34,671 nt of DNA from Thermodesulfobacteriaceae bacterium. Its GTDB lineage: Bacteria > Desulfobacterota > Thermodesulfobacteria > Thermodesulfobacteriales > Thermodesulfobacteriaceae. Both the position numbers and the translations under genes were made by a program. Location: NCBI GenBank assembly GCA_015494725.1, contig WGAR01000161.1:1-34671 (forward strand), read 5' to 3'. Under the pieces are notes generated by a model. It was given only the letters and a program-made list of their open reading frames with translations, was not told the DNA's origin and searched no databases. Numbering within the stretch: the stretch's first letter is position 1; every line of letters begins with the position of its first letter. This document shows, in pieces, positions 6,882 to 14,351 of the stretch.

Positions 6882-8589
6882 CCCCGGGAAGATACCGTTT
6901 GGCCAGTTCCCTCTCCTGAAAGGCCATAATGTCCTTGAGCGAGATCATCCCCACCACCCTCCGGGACCCCTCCGTGGCCACCACCGGCAATTGAGAAACC
7001 CCCAGACGGGCCATGCGCGAAAGGGCGGTAAAGAGATCATCCTCCGGGGTTACGGTAACCACCTTCCGGGTGGCGATATCCCGGGCGGTAAAGGGTTTTT
7101 CCGAAAAGAGCACCCGTCGCAGATCGTGGAAGGAGATAAGGCCCGAGAGTTCTCCCCGGGAATCCAGCACCAGGATATAGGAATGAGGGGCCCTTTCGAA
7201 TACACTCAGGATCTTCTCCCGGGGTAGATCCTCCGGAACGGAGGGGAAATCCCGGTGCATAATCTCCTTCACCCTGGCGCTCTTAAGCAGGGTTTCCTCC
7301 CATCCCCGCCGCAGGGAAAGCCCGCGGCGCTCAAGTTTTATGGTATAGATGGAGCCCCTCTTGAGATAAGTGGAAATAAAGGTAGAAACGATGCAGGAGA
7401 GCATGAGAGGGAGGATGATGCTATAGTCCCCGGTGAGCTCGAAGATGATGAGGATGGCGGTGATGGGGCCGTGGGTGGTGGCGGCCACCACGGCCCCCAT
7501 CCCCACCAGAGCGTAAGCCCCAGGAGAAGCGGTAAGGGAGGGAAACAGGGCATGGACCACCGATCCCACAAAGCCTCCGGTCATGGCCCCGATGTAAAGG
7601 GAGGGAGCAAACACTCCCCCGGAGTGCCCGGCTCCCAGGACTATCGAGGTAGCCAGGATTTTCAGAAAAATCAAGGCAAAAAGCAGTTTGGCTGGAAGCT
7701 GCCCTAAAAGGGCCTGGTTGACCGTACCGTAGCCCACTCCGAAAACATAGGGCACCCCCACCAGAAATCCGCCCATAATAAGCCCCCCGATAAAGGGATG
7801 CAGATACTCGGGAAGGGGGAGCCGGGCAAAGAGGTCCTCCGAGCGGTAAAGGACCTCGATAAAGAGTACTCCGATTAATCCAGCTATCACTCCCAGAAGA
7901 AGATAAAAGGAATATTCGTGGAGGCTTACCAGAGAATAAGAGGGGGCCTTGAGGGCCGGGAAATCCCCCAGATATTTACGGGCCACCGTGGTGGCGGTAA
8001 CCGAGGCAAGCACGATGGGACTGAAACGTTCCAGACGAAAATCCGAAAGCAGGATCTCCACAGCGAAAAGCACGCCGGCGATGGGGGCATTGAAGGTGGC
8101 TGCGATCCCGGCCGCGGCTCCACAGCCCACAAAAGTCCGCAGACGTTCCTGAGGAACCCGTAGGAGTTGCCCCACCATGGAGCCGGCCGAGGAACCGATC
8201 ATCACGATGGGTCCTTCGCGCCCCACCGAACTTCCGGAACCGATACAGATAGCCGAAACCAGCATCTGAAGAACCGTGAGGCGGGCCCGAATACGTCCCC
8301 CCCGCACTACCAGGGCTTCCATGATCTCCGGCACCCCGTGTCCTTTGGCCTCCCAGGCCCAGAAATGAATGATGGGCCCTACCACCAGACCGGCCAGGGC
8401 CGGGAAGAGGAGCTTCTCCCAGAAAGGCACCTCTCGATAGAAATAGATAAAGTCCTGGGAATGACGATAGAAAAATTCCTGAAAGAACTTGATCAGAAAC
8501 CGGAAGGCAATAGCCCCCCAGCCTCCGATGAGGCCGATAAGGATGGCCAGCAGGGCGGTTATTAAGTGTTCATCAAAACGCCGCCGAAT
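6868..8589 (-). CDS. ClC-family chloride channel/antiporter with CBS pair; apparent AUU start
   Basis: ClC membrane protein with a C-terminal cytoplasmic CBS pair. Signature segments: GSGSSVGREGP with the gating glutamate, GGVFAPS (GxFxP), and EAKGHGVPEIMEALV. GREGP rather than GREGV/T points to a chloride-type, not a fluoride-type, ClC. The CBS repeats start near VKEIMHRDFPSVP and RDIATRKVVTVTP. The first conventional in-frame start is GTG at 8430 (520 aa), but the 53 upstream codons are open and encode a good ClC first helix, LLAILIGLIGGWGAIAFRFL, so the gene must begin earlier. Between the in-frame TAG at 8605-8607 and 8430 there is no ATG, GTG or TTG. The best initiator is AUU at 8587-8589, five bases after AGGGAGGG, giving 573 aa. 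A leucine CTG inside the helix or a sequencing error are alternatives. The family call is firm; the start is inferred. Confidence 0.85.
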   Translation of the reverse strand: MRRRFDEHLITALLAILIGLIGGWGAIAFRFLIKFFQEFFYRHSQDFIYFYREVPFWEKLLFPALAGLVVGPIIHFWAWEAKGHGVPEIMEALVVRGGRIRARLTVLQMLVSAICIGSGSSVGREGPIVMIGSSAGSMVGQLLRVPQERLRTFVGCGAAAGIAATFNAPIAGVLFAVEILLSDFRLERFSPIVLASVTATTVARKYLGDFPALKAPSYSLVSLHEYSFYLLLGVIAGLIGVLFIEVLYRSEDLFARLPLPEYLHPFIGGLIMGGFLVGVPYVFGVGYGTVNQALLGQLPAKLLFALIFLKILATSIVLGAGHSGGVFAPSLYIGAMTGGFVGSVVHALFPSLTASPGAYALVGMGAVVAATTHGPITAILIIFELTGDYSIILPLMLSCIVSTFISTYLKRGSIYTIKLERRGLSLRRGWEETLLKSARVKEIMHRDFPSVPEDLPREKILSVFERAPHSYILVLDSRGELSGLISFHDLRRVLFSEKPFTARDIATRKVVTVTPEDDLFTALSRMARLGVSQLPVVATEGSRRVVGMISLKDIMAFQERELAKRYLPGVRET

Positions 8590-8623
8590 AAAAACCCTCC
8601 CTGCCTAGGATAGCACAGGGAGG
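8590..8623 (-). terminator. Intrinsic terminator-like hairpin after DUF1634, overlapping the ClC Shine-Dalgarno
   Basis: Reading the minus strand: CCTCCCTG, a 12-base loop, CAGGGAGG, then G and five T. This is an 8-bp perfect stem followed by a U-tract, 29 bases after the DUF1634 stop codon. The 3' arm (8596-8603) is also the only Shine-Dalgarno-like sequence for the ClC gene, whose proposed AUU codon begins right after the U-tract. It may therefore terminate the tauE unit, control ClC expression, or both. Confidence 0.7.
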
Positions 8624-8652
8624 AAGGCTTAAACAACCAAAAATTTGGGGAT

Positions 8653-9060
8653 CTATTTGGTCTTAAAGAGAAGGGAGATGATGAATTCCGCTGCTCCCAC
8701 CAAAAGGAGGATCCGGTAGGTGAGGCTGGGAGCCTTAAAAACCGCCGCCAGCATACTGATGAGCGGGGTGATCATGAGAAGGAGCACTCCCAGCATGCTC
8801 AGGGTGTCCATGTATCCCAGATTCTTGAAGATCCAGCCGTAACCGTGGACCTCAAAACCCTTTACCTGACGCCAGAACTCCGCCGCCGAACCGGTCCAGT
8901 ATTTACTGACCTCGGCCAGAGGGATATAGGGCCGGATCCCCAGGAAATAGAGAATGGCCGGAATGACCATCATGATCACACCCAGCACCGTAAAGATGAT
9001 CATGGTCTTCCCGAAAACCAACCCCATCTCGTCCACCTGAATCTTGCGTTCCTCAGCCAT
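8653..9060 (-). CDS. DUF1634-like membrane protein, partner of TauE/SafE permease
   Basis: 135 aa protein with three hydrophobic segments (about residues 18-41, 88-106 and 114-131), the size and topology of DUF1634 proteins, which commonly sit next to TauE/SafE permeases. The ATG at 9060 comes two bases after the tauE stop (TAG CC ATG), so the genes are co-translated. The frame is open further upstream to 9531, but that part is antisense-free overlap with tauE in another frame and is not credible. No enzymatic motif is seen. A role as accessory subunit of the sulfur-oxyanion permease is inferred from the pairing; the DUF1634 assignment is by length, topology and context rather than a strong motif. 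Confidence 0.72.
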   Translation of the reverse strand: MAEERKIQVDEMGLVFGKTMIIFTVLGVIMMVIPAILYFLGIRPYIPLAEVSKYWTGSAAEFWRQVKGFEVHGYGWIFKNLGYMDTLSMLGVLLLMITPLISMLAAVFKAPSLTYRILLLVGAAEFIISLLFKTK

Positions 9061-9062
9061 GG

Positions 9063-9947
9063 CTACGCCCCCGGAATAATGTGTGGAATGACGCCCAGGC
9101 CCTGCAAGCCTTTGATCACGTTCATAAAGCCGGCCAGAAAGAGGATGGCCAGCACCATCCAGCGCACAAAGACCGGTTTGATGATCTCCGCCACCTTGGC
9201 CCCGATCCGGGCCCCGATGGTAATGCCCACCACCGCCGGAATTACGATGGAGGGAAGGATGGCTCCCTTGGTAAGATAGATCCCGATGGCCGGGGCGTTG
9301 GCGGTGATGATGAGCATACTGGTGGCGGTGGCTACCTTGATGGGAGCCCCCATAAGCATGTTCAGCACCGGCACGTTGGCCCACCCGGCTCCCAGACCGA
9401 ACATCCCGGCCACGAACCCGATAATGGCAAAAACCACCAGAGAGAGAGGGGTGTTCTTTACCTGAAAGCGTACAATGCGCCCCAGGGAAGGCTCGAACCA
9501 CTCTCCCCGGAGCCCCAGGGCCCGGGACCACCCGTCCACCTCTTCGTCGCGCACCTCCGGAAACTCCAGACGCTTCGAAAGCATCATCACCGCAAAGACC
9601 AGCAGGATAATGGCTCCCAGCATGATCTCGATGTAGTACTTCCCACCGGGAAAGGCGCTGGTCACCTTAAGACCGATGATGCCCCCCACCACCGAGGTGA
9701 TGATCATCACCGGAGCCATAAGGGCGAAGATACGAATGTTGGCCAGCCCGATCTTGGTAAGGTAGGGGACCGAAGAAAGGGCCGAGGTCACCGCCATTAC
9801 CAGACCGGCGCCTCGAATAAAATCTACATGAAAGGGAAAAATAATAGTGGAAAGAGGAACAAAAAGCACTCCTCCCCCCACTCCGGACACCGGCGAAATA
9901 ATACCGATCAACAGAGTGAAAATAAAAAGAATAATAGACCACTCCAT
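9063..9947 (-). CDS. Sulfite exporter TauE/SafE family permease
   Basis: 294 aa inner-membrane protein with about eight hydrophobic helices in two repeats. The family motif GxGGGxLxxP is visible near the N-terminus (GVGGGVLFVPL, residues 23-33) and again in degenerate form at the repeat (GFVAGMFGLGAGWANVPVL). Members export or import sulfite, sulfonates or sulfoacetate. A hydrophilic cytoplasmic loop of about 50 residues (KRLEFPEVRDEEVDGW...) separates the halves. The ATG at 9947 has GGAGG seven bases upstream. Together with the DUF1634 gene and the rhodanese flavoprotein it suggests sulfur-compound turnover. The transported substrate cannot be deduced. Confidence 0.9.
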   Translation of the reverse strand: MEWSIILFIFTLLIGIISPVSGVGGGVLFVPLSTIIFPFHVDFIRGAGLVMAVTSALSSVPYLTKIGLANIRIFALMAPVMIITSVVGGIIGLKVTSAFPGGKYYIEIMLGAIILLVFAVMMLSKRLEFPEVRDEEVDGWSRALGLRGEWFEPSLGRIVRFQVKNTPLSLVVFAIIGFVAGMFGLGAGWANVPVLNMLMGAPIKVATATSMLIITANAPAIGIYLTKGAILPSIVIPAVVGITIGARIGAKVAEIIKPVFVRWMVLAILFLAGFMNVIKGLQGLGVIPHIIPGA

Positions 9948-9998
9948 CTATCCGCCTCCGAAACTTAGTTCCGTTTCAACTCCTCTTTATCTCAGAGT

Positions 9999-10027
9999 CT
10001 CTTAGCAACTTTTGGTCCTCCTGTCAA
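9999..10027 (-). promoter_or_regulatory. Possible tauE promoter
   Basis: On the minus strand, a consensus TTGACA (10022-10027), 17-base spacer and weak TAAGAG (9999-10004). It lies in the 136-base gap between the stress-protein stop and tauE and would give a leader of about 45 bases. The rest of the gap holds no ORF. Confidence 0.35.
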
Positions 10028-10083
10028 ACGGAATTTTTTACCAAAATCGGCCATCTGGGGTAATTGTACCTGTTTTGGGATGG

Positions 10084-11025
10084 TTAAGTTCTATTTACTA
10101 CCACCACGGTGGGCGAAACAACCCGGTGGATCACCCGTTCGGAAACACTCCCCACCAGGACCTCTTTGAGATACCCCCTCCCTCGACGACCCATAAAGAC
10201 CAGATCGTAACCCCCGGCCTCGGCCTCCCGCACGATCTCCTCCGCCGGATCCCCGGAAACCCTTTTGGTGAGGATACGGGTCTTGAGACCCAGATCCCGC
10301 AGGAATTGTTCGGCCTCGGCAAGCACCGCCTCGGCCTCTTCGGAACGGATCTTCTTTTCCAGGACCGAAAGGATTTCCACCACATAGAAAAGTACGATCT
10401 CCCGGGGTTCCCAGAGCAACCCCAGCCCGGCAGCCTCCTCCAGGGCCTTGCGGGCATAGGGGGACCCATCCAGACACACCAGGAATCGCGGATCGCGGCA
10501 GTGAGCCTTCTCCGCAAAAAGGCGCCCCACCACATAGGTGGAATGTTCGCCCGGACGATGCAAAAGGGCGTGAGTACAGCTTCCCAGCACCAGCTCCGCC
10601 AGATGGGACCGGGCCCGACGGGCGATGATCTCCGCCTTTATCCCCTCGCGGTTGGCCCAGAGCACCAGTTCTCGCGGAGGGTGGCCGCGCAGAATGACCC
10701 TCTCCACCGCCACCTCCGGAAGATCCCTCCGCAGACGTTCTTCGGCCTGAGCCAGAAAGGGCCGGGCCTCCTTCTCAAGATATTTTTCGTAAAGGTCCCG
10801 CAACAGGCCGCTTTCCTCCAGGAGGGCCTCCAGACGCAGGTCCCGACCCAGGGCCTTCTTCAGGGCATCATCCGAGACCACATGGACCAGATAGATCTTC
10901 TCCACCAGTCCGGGAGGCATCTCCCGAAGCATGCACACCAGAAAATCCAGGAGCATCTCCGAAGATCCATCCTTGCCCAGGGGAACCATGGGCTTGGCCA
11001 GATGAGGCAAAAACCTCTGGGGCAT
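10084..11025 (-). CDS. Tandem-domain universal stress protein
   Basis: 313 aa with two UspA-like alpha/beta domains. The second domain (about 165-313) opens FLVCLDGSPYARKALEEAA and has an intact ATP-binding signature G-x2-G-x9-G-S (GRRGRGYLKEVLVGS), so it should bind ATP. The first domain (1-150) begins MVPLGKDGSSEMLLDFL but its matching loop is RRARSHLAELVLGS, lacking the two glycines, so it is probably non-nucleotide-binding. The start at 11025 is chosen over an in-frame codon at 11067 because GGAGG lies six bases upstream. It follows the ArsB/NhaD-like permease by 20 bases on the same strand, so the two are likely co-transcribed; Usp proteins are often paired with ion transporters as energy or stress modulators. 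Confidence 0.88.
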   Translation of the reverse strand: MPQRFLPHLAKPMVPLGKDGSSEMLLDFLVCMLREMPPGLVEKIYLVHVVSDDALKKALGRDLRLEALLEESGLLRDLYEKYLEKEARPFLAQAEERLRRDLPEVAVERVILRGHPPRELVLWANREGIKAEIIARRARSHLAELVLGSCTHALLHRPGEHSTYVVGRLFAEKAHCRDPRFLVCLDGSPYARKALEEAAGLGLLWEPREIVLFYVVEILSVLEKKIRSEEAEAVLAEAEQFLRDLGLKTRILTKRVSGDPAEEIVREAEAGGYDLVFMGRRGRGYLKEVLVGSVSERVIHRVVSPTVVVVNRT

Positions 11026-11045
11026 TTTTGTCCTCCTGCCAGGAA

Positions 11046-12791
11046 TTAATAGAAGATCAGAAGCCATACGTTGGCTATGGCCACACTTATGAGCATATAA
11101 ATGAATCCCACCTTCATGTACTCGAAGAATTTGATTCGATGCCCGGCGGCCTCGGCGATTCCCAGGGTCACCACATTGGCACTGGCTCCGATCATGGTGC
11201 CGTTACCGCCGAAACAGGCTCCCAGGGCCAGGGCCCACCACAGGACATGCGTCTCGGCCCCCGGGATGACCCGGCTCAGATAGGCGGTGATGGGAAGCAT
11301 GGTGGCGGTAAAGGGAATATTATCCACAAAAGCACTCATGATGGCCGCCACCCACAGGATAAGACAGGTGGCCACGGTAAGGGAACCCTGGGAAAGCCTG
11401 TAAACCCCATCGGCCACCATATCCAGAAGCCCGGTCTCCTCCACCGAACCCACCAGGATGAAAAGGAACATGAAAAAGAGAAGCGTGGTCCATTCGATGT
11501 CTTTTTCCACCACCTCCAGGAGATCCACCTTTTTGGTTACCAGGGCGTAGGTAAAGAGAAGGGAGGCCCCGAAGAGCGCGGCTACCGAAACCTCCATATG
11601 AAAGATCCCGTGGGTAATGAAGAAAAAGATCACCACGGTCATGATGATCAGCCCCACGGCAAGCAGGGTACCGTCGGTGATACGATATTCCTCGCGAAGT
11701 TTGGCGATAAAGGCCTCCACGTCCTCCACCCTGGCCCGGGCGTAATCCTTCCCATAGACCAAGCGGGAAAAAAAGAAAAGGGCCACCATGGAAAGGACCA
11801 CCACCGGTCCGAGGTTCTCCACGAACTGCATAAAGGTAAGCCCGGCGTAGGAACCGATCATGATGTTCGGGGGGTCACCGATGAGGGTGGCGGTGCCCCC
11901 GATGTTGGAGGCCAGGATCTCGGGAATGAGAAGGACCAGAGGGGAGATCCCTAGGGAGAGGGCGATCTCAATGGTCACCGGGGTAAGGAGCAGCATGGTG
12001 GTAACGTTATCCAGAAAGGCCGAGGTAACCGCTGTAAAGGTGGAAAGGATCACACAAAGGAGGAATACGTTCCCCCGGGCCAGCTGATAGCTCTTGTACG
12101 CACACCACTGAAAGATCCCGGTGCGTTTGAGCACCCCCACAATGATCATCATACCCATAAGGAGAAAGATCACGTTCATATCGATGGCGGCGATGGCCCG
12201 CTCGTATGAAATGATGTGAAAGGCCGGATCCCAGATGCCCAGGGTGTAGGTGACAGCGAGCATCAGAGCAGCCCCCAGCATGGCGGCCACGGTACGGTGG
12301 AGGAGTTCGAAACTTATGAGCACGTAAGCCAGAATGAAGACCACGGTCGAGATCCAGAAGGCCGGGCCAGGATACCGCTTGAGGATCACGTTCTTGACCA
12401 CGAAGAGATCCTGCCCGTGCACGGCCCATTCCGAGGGCTCTATCTCCAGTTCCACGGGCCGGAAACTGCTCTTGTAAATCTCCACCACCAGTTTTCCCTT
12501 ACGGAAGGCTTCCTCCGGCACCTCGGCCACCACCTGAAAAGAACCGTCGGCCTCGGTCTCCAGGCTTTCCAGCTCTTCATGCCCGTGTCGGCCTTTACGG
12601 AAGGTGAGGGGCTTTCCGTTGAGCAGGAGACGGATTTCGGCCTCATCCACCGGCTCTTTGTGGGTATCCAGCACCCTTCCGGTGAGATGGAGGCGCAGGA
12701 GTCTTTCCCCGGGAGGGGCGGTTTCCGCGGCCCATCCCTTCATTCCCAAGCACAAAAACCCCAGGACCAGGACCAACACCGCCTTTCTCAT
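11046..12791 (-). CDS. ArsB/NhaD/SLC13-type ion permease with signal peptide and extracytoplasmic beta-domain
   Basis: 581 aa. Residues 1-21 form a signal peptide (hydrophobic core VLVLVLGFLCLG, cleavage near WAA). Residues ~30-135 are soluble and look like a carboxypeptidase-regulatory/transthyretin-like beta-sandwich (LTGRVLDTHKEPVDEAEIRL ... DGSFQVVAEVP). From ~140 a polytopic ion-transporter domain follows with the paired family motifs SAFLDNVTTMLLLTPV and SAFVDNIPFTATMLPI, plus NIGGTATLIGDPPNIMIGS and GGNGTMIGASANVV, typical of the ArsB/NhaD/P-protein branch. The substrate (Na+/H+, arsenite, dicarboxylate) cannot be decided. No arsR or arsC is nearby, so an arsenic role is not favoured. 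The ATG has GGAGG seven bases upstream. It appears to lead a two-gene unit with the stress protein. Confidence 0.85.
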   Translation of the reverse strand: MRKAVLVLVLGFLCLGMKGWAAETAPPGERLLRLHLTGRVLDTHKEPVDEAEIRLLLNGKPLTFRKGRHGHEELESLETEADGSFQVVAEVPEEAFRKGKLVVEIYKSSFRPVELEIEPSEWAVHGQDLFVVKNVILKRYPGPAFWISTVVFILAYVLISFELLHRTVAAMLGAALMLAVTYTLGIWDPAFHIISYERAIAAIDMNVIFLLMGMMIIVGVLKRTGIFQWCAYKSYQLARGNVFLLCVILSTFTAVTSAFLDNVTTMLLLTPVTIEIALSLGISPLVLLIPEILASNIGGTATLIGDPPNIMIGSYAGLTFMQFVENLGPVVVLSMVALFFFSRLVYGKDYARARVEDVEAFIAKLREEYRITDGTLLAVGLIIMTVVIFFFITHGIFHMEVSVAALFGASLLFTYALVTKKVDLLEVVEKDIEWTTLLFFMFLFILVGSVEETGLLDMVADGVYRLSQGSLTVATCLILWVAAIMSAFVDNIPFTATMLPITAYLSRVIPGAETHVLWWALALGACFGGNGTMIGASANVVTLGIAEAAGHRIKFFEYMKVGFIYMLISVAIANVWLLIFY

Positions 12792-12862
12792 CTCTTCCCC
12801 TCCGCAAGGTGTTATCCCTCAAGGCTTTACTAAAAAATCCCGCTCCTGTAAATCCTTTAGGG

Positions 12863-13129
12863 ATGAAAACCTTCCGTTCGGCCAAAGACCTGCGGCTTTT
12901 CCTCAAAAGGTTTTTCAGGGAAAGGCTTCCCGGCCTGCCTGCGGACTTCCGTCTGGAGGTGGAGGTTTATTCTTATCGACCCCCCAGGGCAGCCCTCAGG
13001 CTCCCGGTACATTCCGAGGGGAACCCCGCCCGGGCCCATCAGGTGGATCGTCTGGTAGCGGAGCTGGAAAGGGAGGGACTGGAGCTCGAGGTCTTCTATC
13101 TGGACGACGAGGCCGAGGCCCTATCCTGA
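12863..13129 (+). CDS. Small hypothetical protein
   Basis: 88 aa from the ATG at 12863 (MKTFRSAKDLRLFLKRFF...); an in-frame GTG at 12809 would add 18 residues that look like translated leader. Highly charged, with basic N-terminal half and acidic C-terminus (FYLDDEAEALS); no membrane segment, signal peptide or motif I recognise. Composition resembles real thermophile proteins, with a predicted strand-strand-helix-strand pattern (RLEVEVYSY, AALRLPV, AHQVDRLVAELEREG, LELEVFYL). It lies divergently from the permease gene and its last nine bases overlap the end of the AAA ATPase on the other strand. The Shine-Dalgarno is weak and too close (AGGG just before the ATG). Possibly not a gene. Confidence 0.5.
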   Translation: MKTFRSAKDLRLFLKRFFRERLPGLPADFRLEVEVYSYRPPRAALRLPVHSEGNPARAHQVDRLVAELEREGLELEVFYLDDEAEALS

Positions 13130-14314
13130 ACGGAGTTTATCCTCAAGCCAGAGGGGAAACTCAAACCAGGGCAGGGCCAGATTTCCCTGAGGAAGGAGCC
13201 TTCTCTCCTCCACCTGGCAGACCAATACCCCCTCCCCGGCTTCCTTTCCCGCAAGTTCCCTGAATTTTTTTAAGGGTTCCCAGTGCCTGGGCGTCGGGGT
13301 AGCCGTGAGTTTGATTTCCACCGGATAAAGCTTTCCCTGAAGGGGAAGGATCAGGTCCACCTCCAAACTCTGGCGGGTGCGGAAGTAATAAAGATCGGGG
13401 GAAAGGCCCCAGTGGGCCATGAGTTTTAGGGCCTCACAGACCACCCAACCCTCAAAGAGGGGACCTCCCAGGGGACCGGAAAGAGCCGTCTCCGGAGAGG
13501 GTAAGCGGGTAAGGGTACAGACCAAGGCACTATCCAGGAAATAGAGCCGGGGTCTCTTGACTACCCTCTTGCGGAGATTGCGATAAAACGGAGGCAGAAG
13601 ATAGACAATGTAGGAGGCCTCAAGCACCGAGATCCAGCTCTTTATCGTGGGTACACTCACTCCCACCTCCGCGGCTAAACGACTGTAGTTCAATTCCTGG
13701 CCGTGGAGAGCGGCGAGAAGCCGGATAAAAGTCTCAAAAAGTTTTAGCTCGCGGATATTTTGCAGCTGGCGCACATCTCTTTCCAGATAGGTCTGAAGAT
13801 AAGAACGAACCCAGAGCTCCCTCTTTTCGGGATATAACGCGACCTCTGGATACCCTCCGAGCCAGAGGTATTCCTCGAGCGTTCTCCGGGGGAACAGATC
13901 TTTAATCTCGGAAAAGGAAAAGGGGAGCAGTTCCAGGAGGGCCACACGCCCGGCAAGGGATTCGGTAATCTGACTCATGAGTTGAAACTGTTGGGATCCG
14001 GTAAGGAGAAAACGTCCGGAAAGATGGCGTTTACGATCTATTTCCATTTTGAGGTAGGGAAAAAGTGGGGGAACATACTGGACTTCGTCCAGAATGAGGC
14101 TTTTATCCCGAAAACGGGAGAGAAAGCCCCGGGGATCGGAAAGCGCGAACTCTCTTTCCAGAGGGTCATCAAAGCTGAGATAAGCATAGCGATCTCCGAA
14201 CTCCCGGAGAAGAAAGGTGGTCTTTCCCGACTGACGGGGGCCGGTGATGAGGACCGCAGGAAAATTCTTTACCGCTTCATCCACGGCCCTTTTAAGAAGG
14301 CGAGGAACATACAT
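13121..14314 (-). CDS. AAA_14/DUF4143 family ATPase
   Basis: 397 aa. N-terminal P-loop ATPase: Walker A GPRQSGKTTFLL (residues 25-36), Walker B SLILDEVQYVP (near 72), sensor-like FLLTGSQQFQL. The middle part carries a winged-helix-like stretch (LNYSRLAAEVGVSVPTIKSWI), and the C-terminal DUF4143 domain holds a PD-(D/E)XK-like pattern, EVDLIL ... KLYPVEIKLT, as in restriction-endonuclease-like folds. Such genes are common, patchy accessory genes in bacteria and archaea with no settled function; toxin-antitoxin or defence roles are only speculation. No Shine-Dalgarno precedes the ATG; a TTGACA promoter places transcription onset at the ATG. The AT-rich 5' flank differs from the surroundings, consistent with acquisition, though I did not measure it. 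Confidence 0.88.
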   Translation of the reverse strand: MYVPRLLKRAVDEAVKNFPAVLITGPRQSGKTTFLLREFGDRYAYLSFDDPLEREFALSDPRGFLSRFRDKSLILDEVQYVPPLFPYLKMEIDRKRHLSGRFLLTGSQQFQLMSQITESLAGRVALLELLPFSFSEIKDLFPRRTLEEYLWLGGYPEVALYPEKRELWVRSYLQTYLERDVRQLQNIRELKLFETFIRLLAALHGQELNYSRLAAEVGVSVPTIKSWISVLEASYIVYLLPPFYRNLRKRVVKRPRLYFLDSALVCTLTRLPSPETALSGPLGGPLFEGWVVCEALKLMAHWGLSPDLYYFRTRQSLEVDLILPLQGKLYPVEIKLTATPTPRHWEPLKKFRELAGKEAGEGVLVCQVEERRLLPQGNLALPWFEFPLWLEDKLRSG

Positions 14315-14320
14315 GCGAAA

Positions 14321-14349
14321 AAATTAAACTTGAACTTTAAATTTGTCAA
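14321..14349 (-). promoter_or_regulatory. Promoter for the AAA ATPase, predicting a leaderless mRNA
   Basis: Minus strand: consensus TTGACA (14344-14349), exactly 17 bases, TAATTT (14321-14326), then six bases to the ATG at 14312-14314. Transcription would begin at the A of the ATG. The -35 box starts two bases after the trmH stop codon. Confidence 0.5.
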
Positions 14350-14351
14350 AA

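Noticed and set aside
6868..8589. Fluoride-specific ClC
   Set aside because: The gating motif is GREGP, as in chloride-type ClC proteins, and a CBS pair is present, unlike CLC-F proteins.
8653..9531. Longer version of the DUF1634 protein
   Set aside because: The first ~157 residues overlap tauE in another frame and look random; the coupled ATG at 9060 gives a complete three-helix protein.
9081..9968. 295-codon plus-strand open frame
   Set aside because: Antisense to tauE, His/Gly/Asp-rich and unlike any protein.
9948..10083. Terminator after the stress protein (CCAAAA...TTTTGG inverted repeat)
   Set aside because: Only six AT-rich pairs with a 26-base loop; not convincing as an intrinsic terminator.
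11046..12791. Arsenite efflux pump ArsB
   Set aside because: Same superfamily, but no ars genes nearby and the N-terminal domain is atypical, so a substrate call is not justified.
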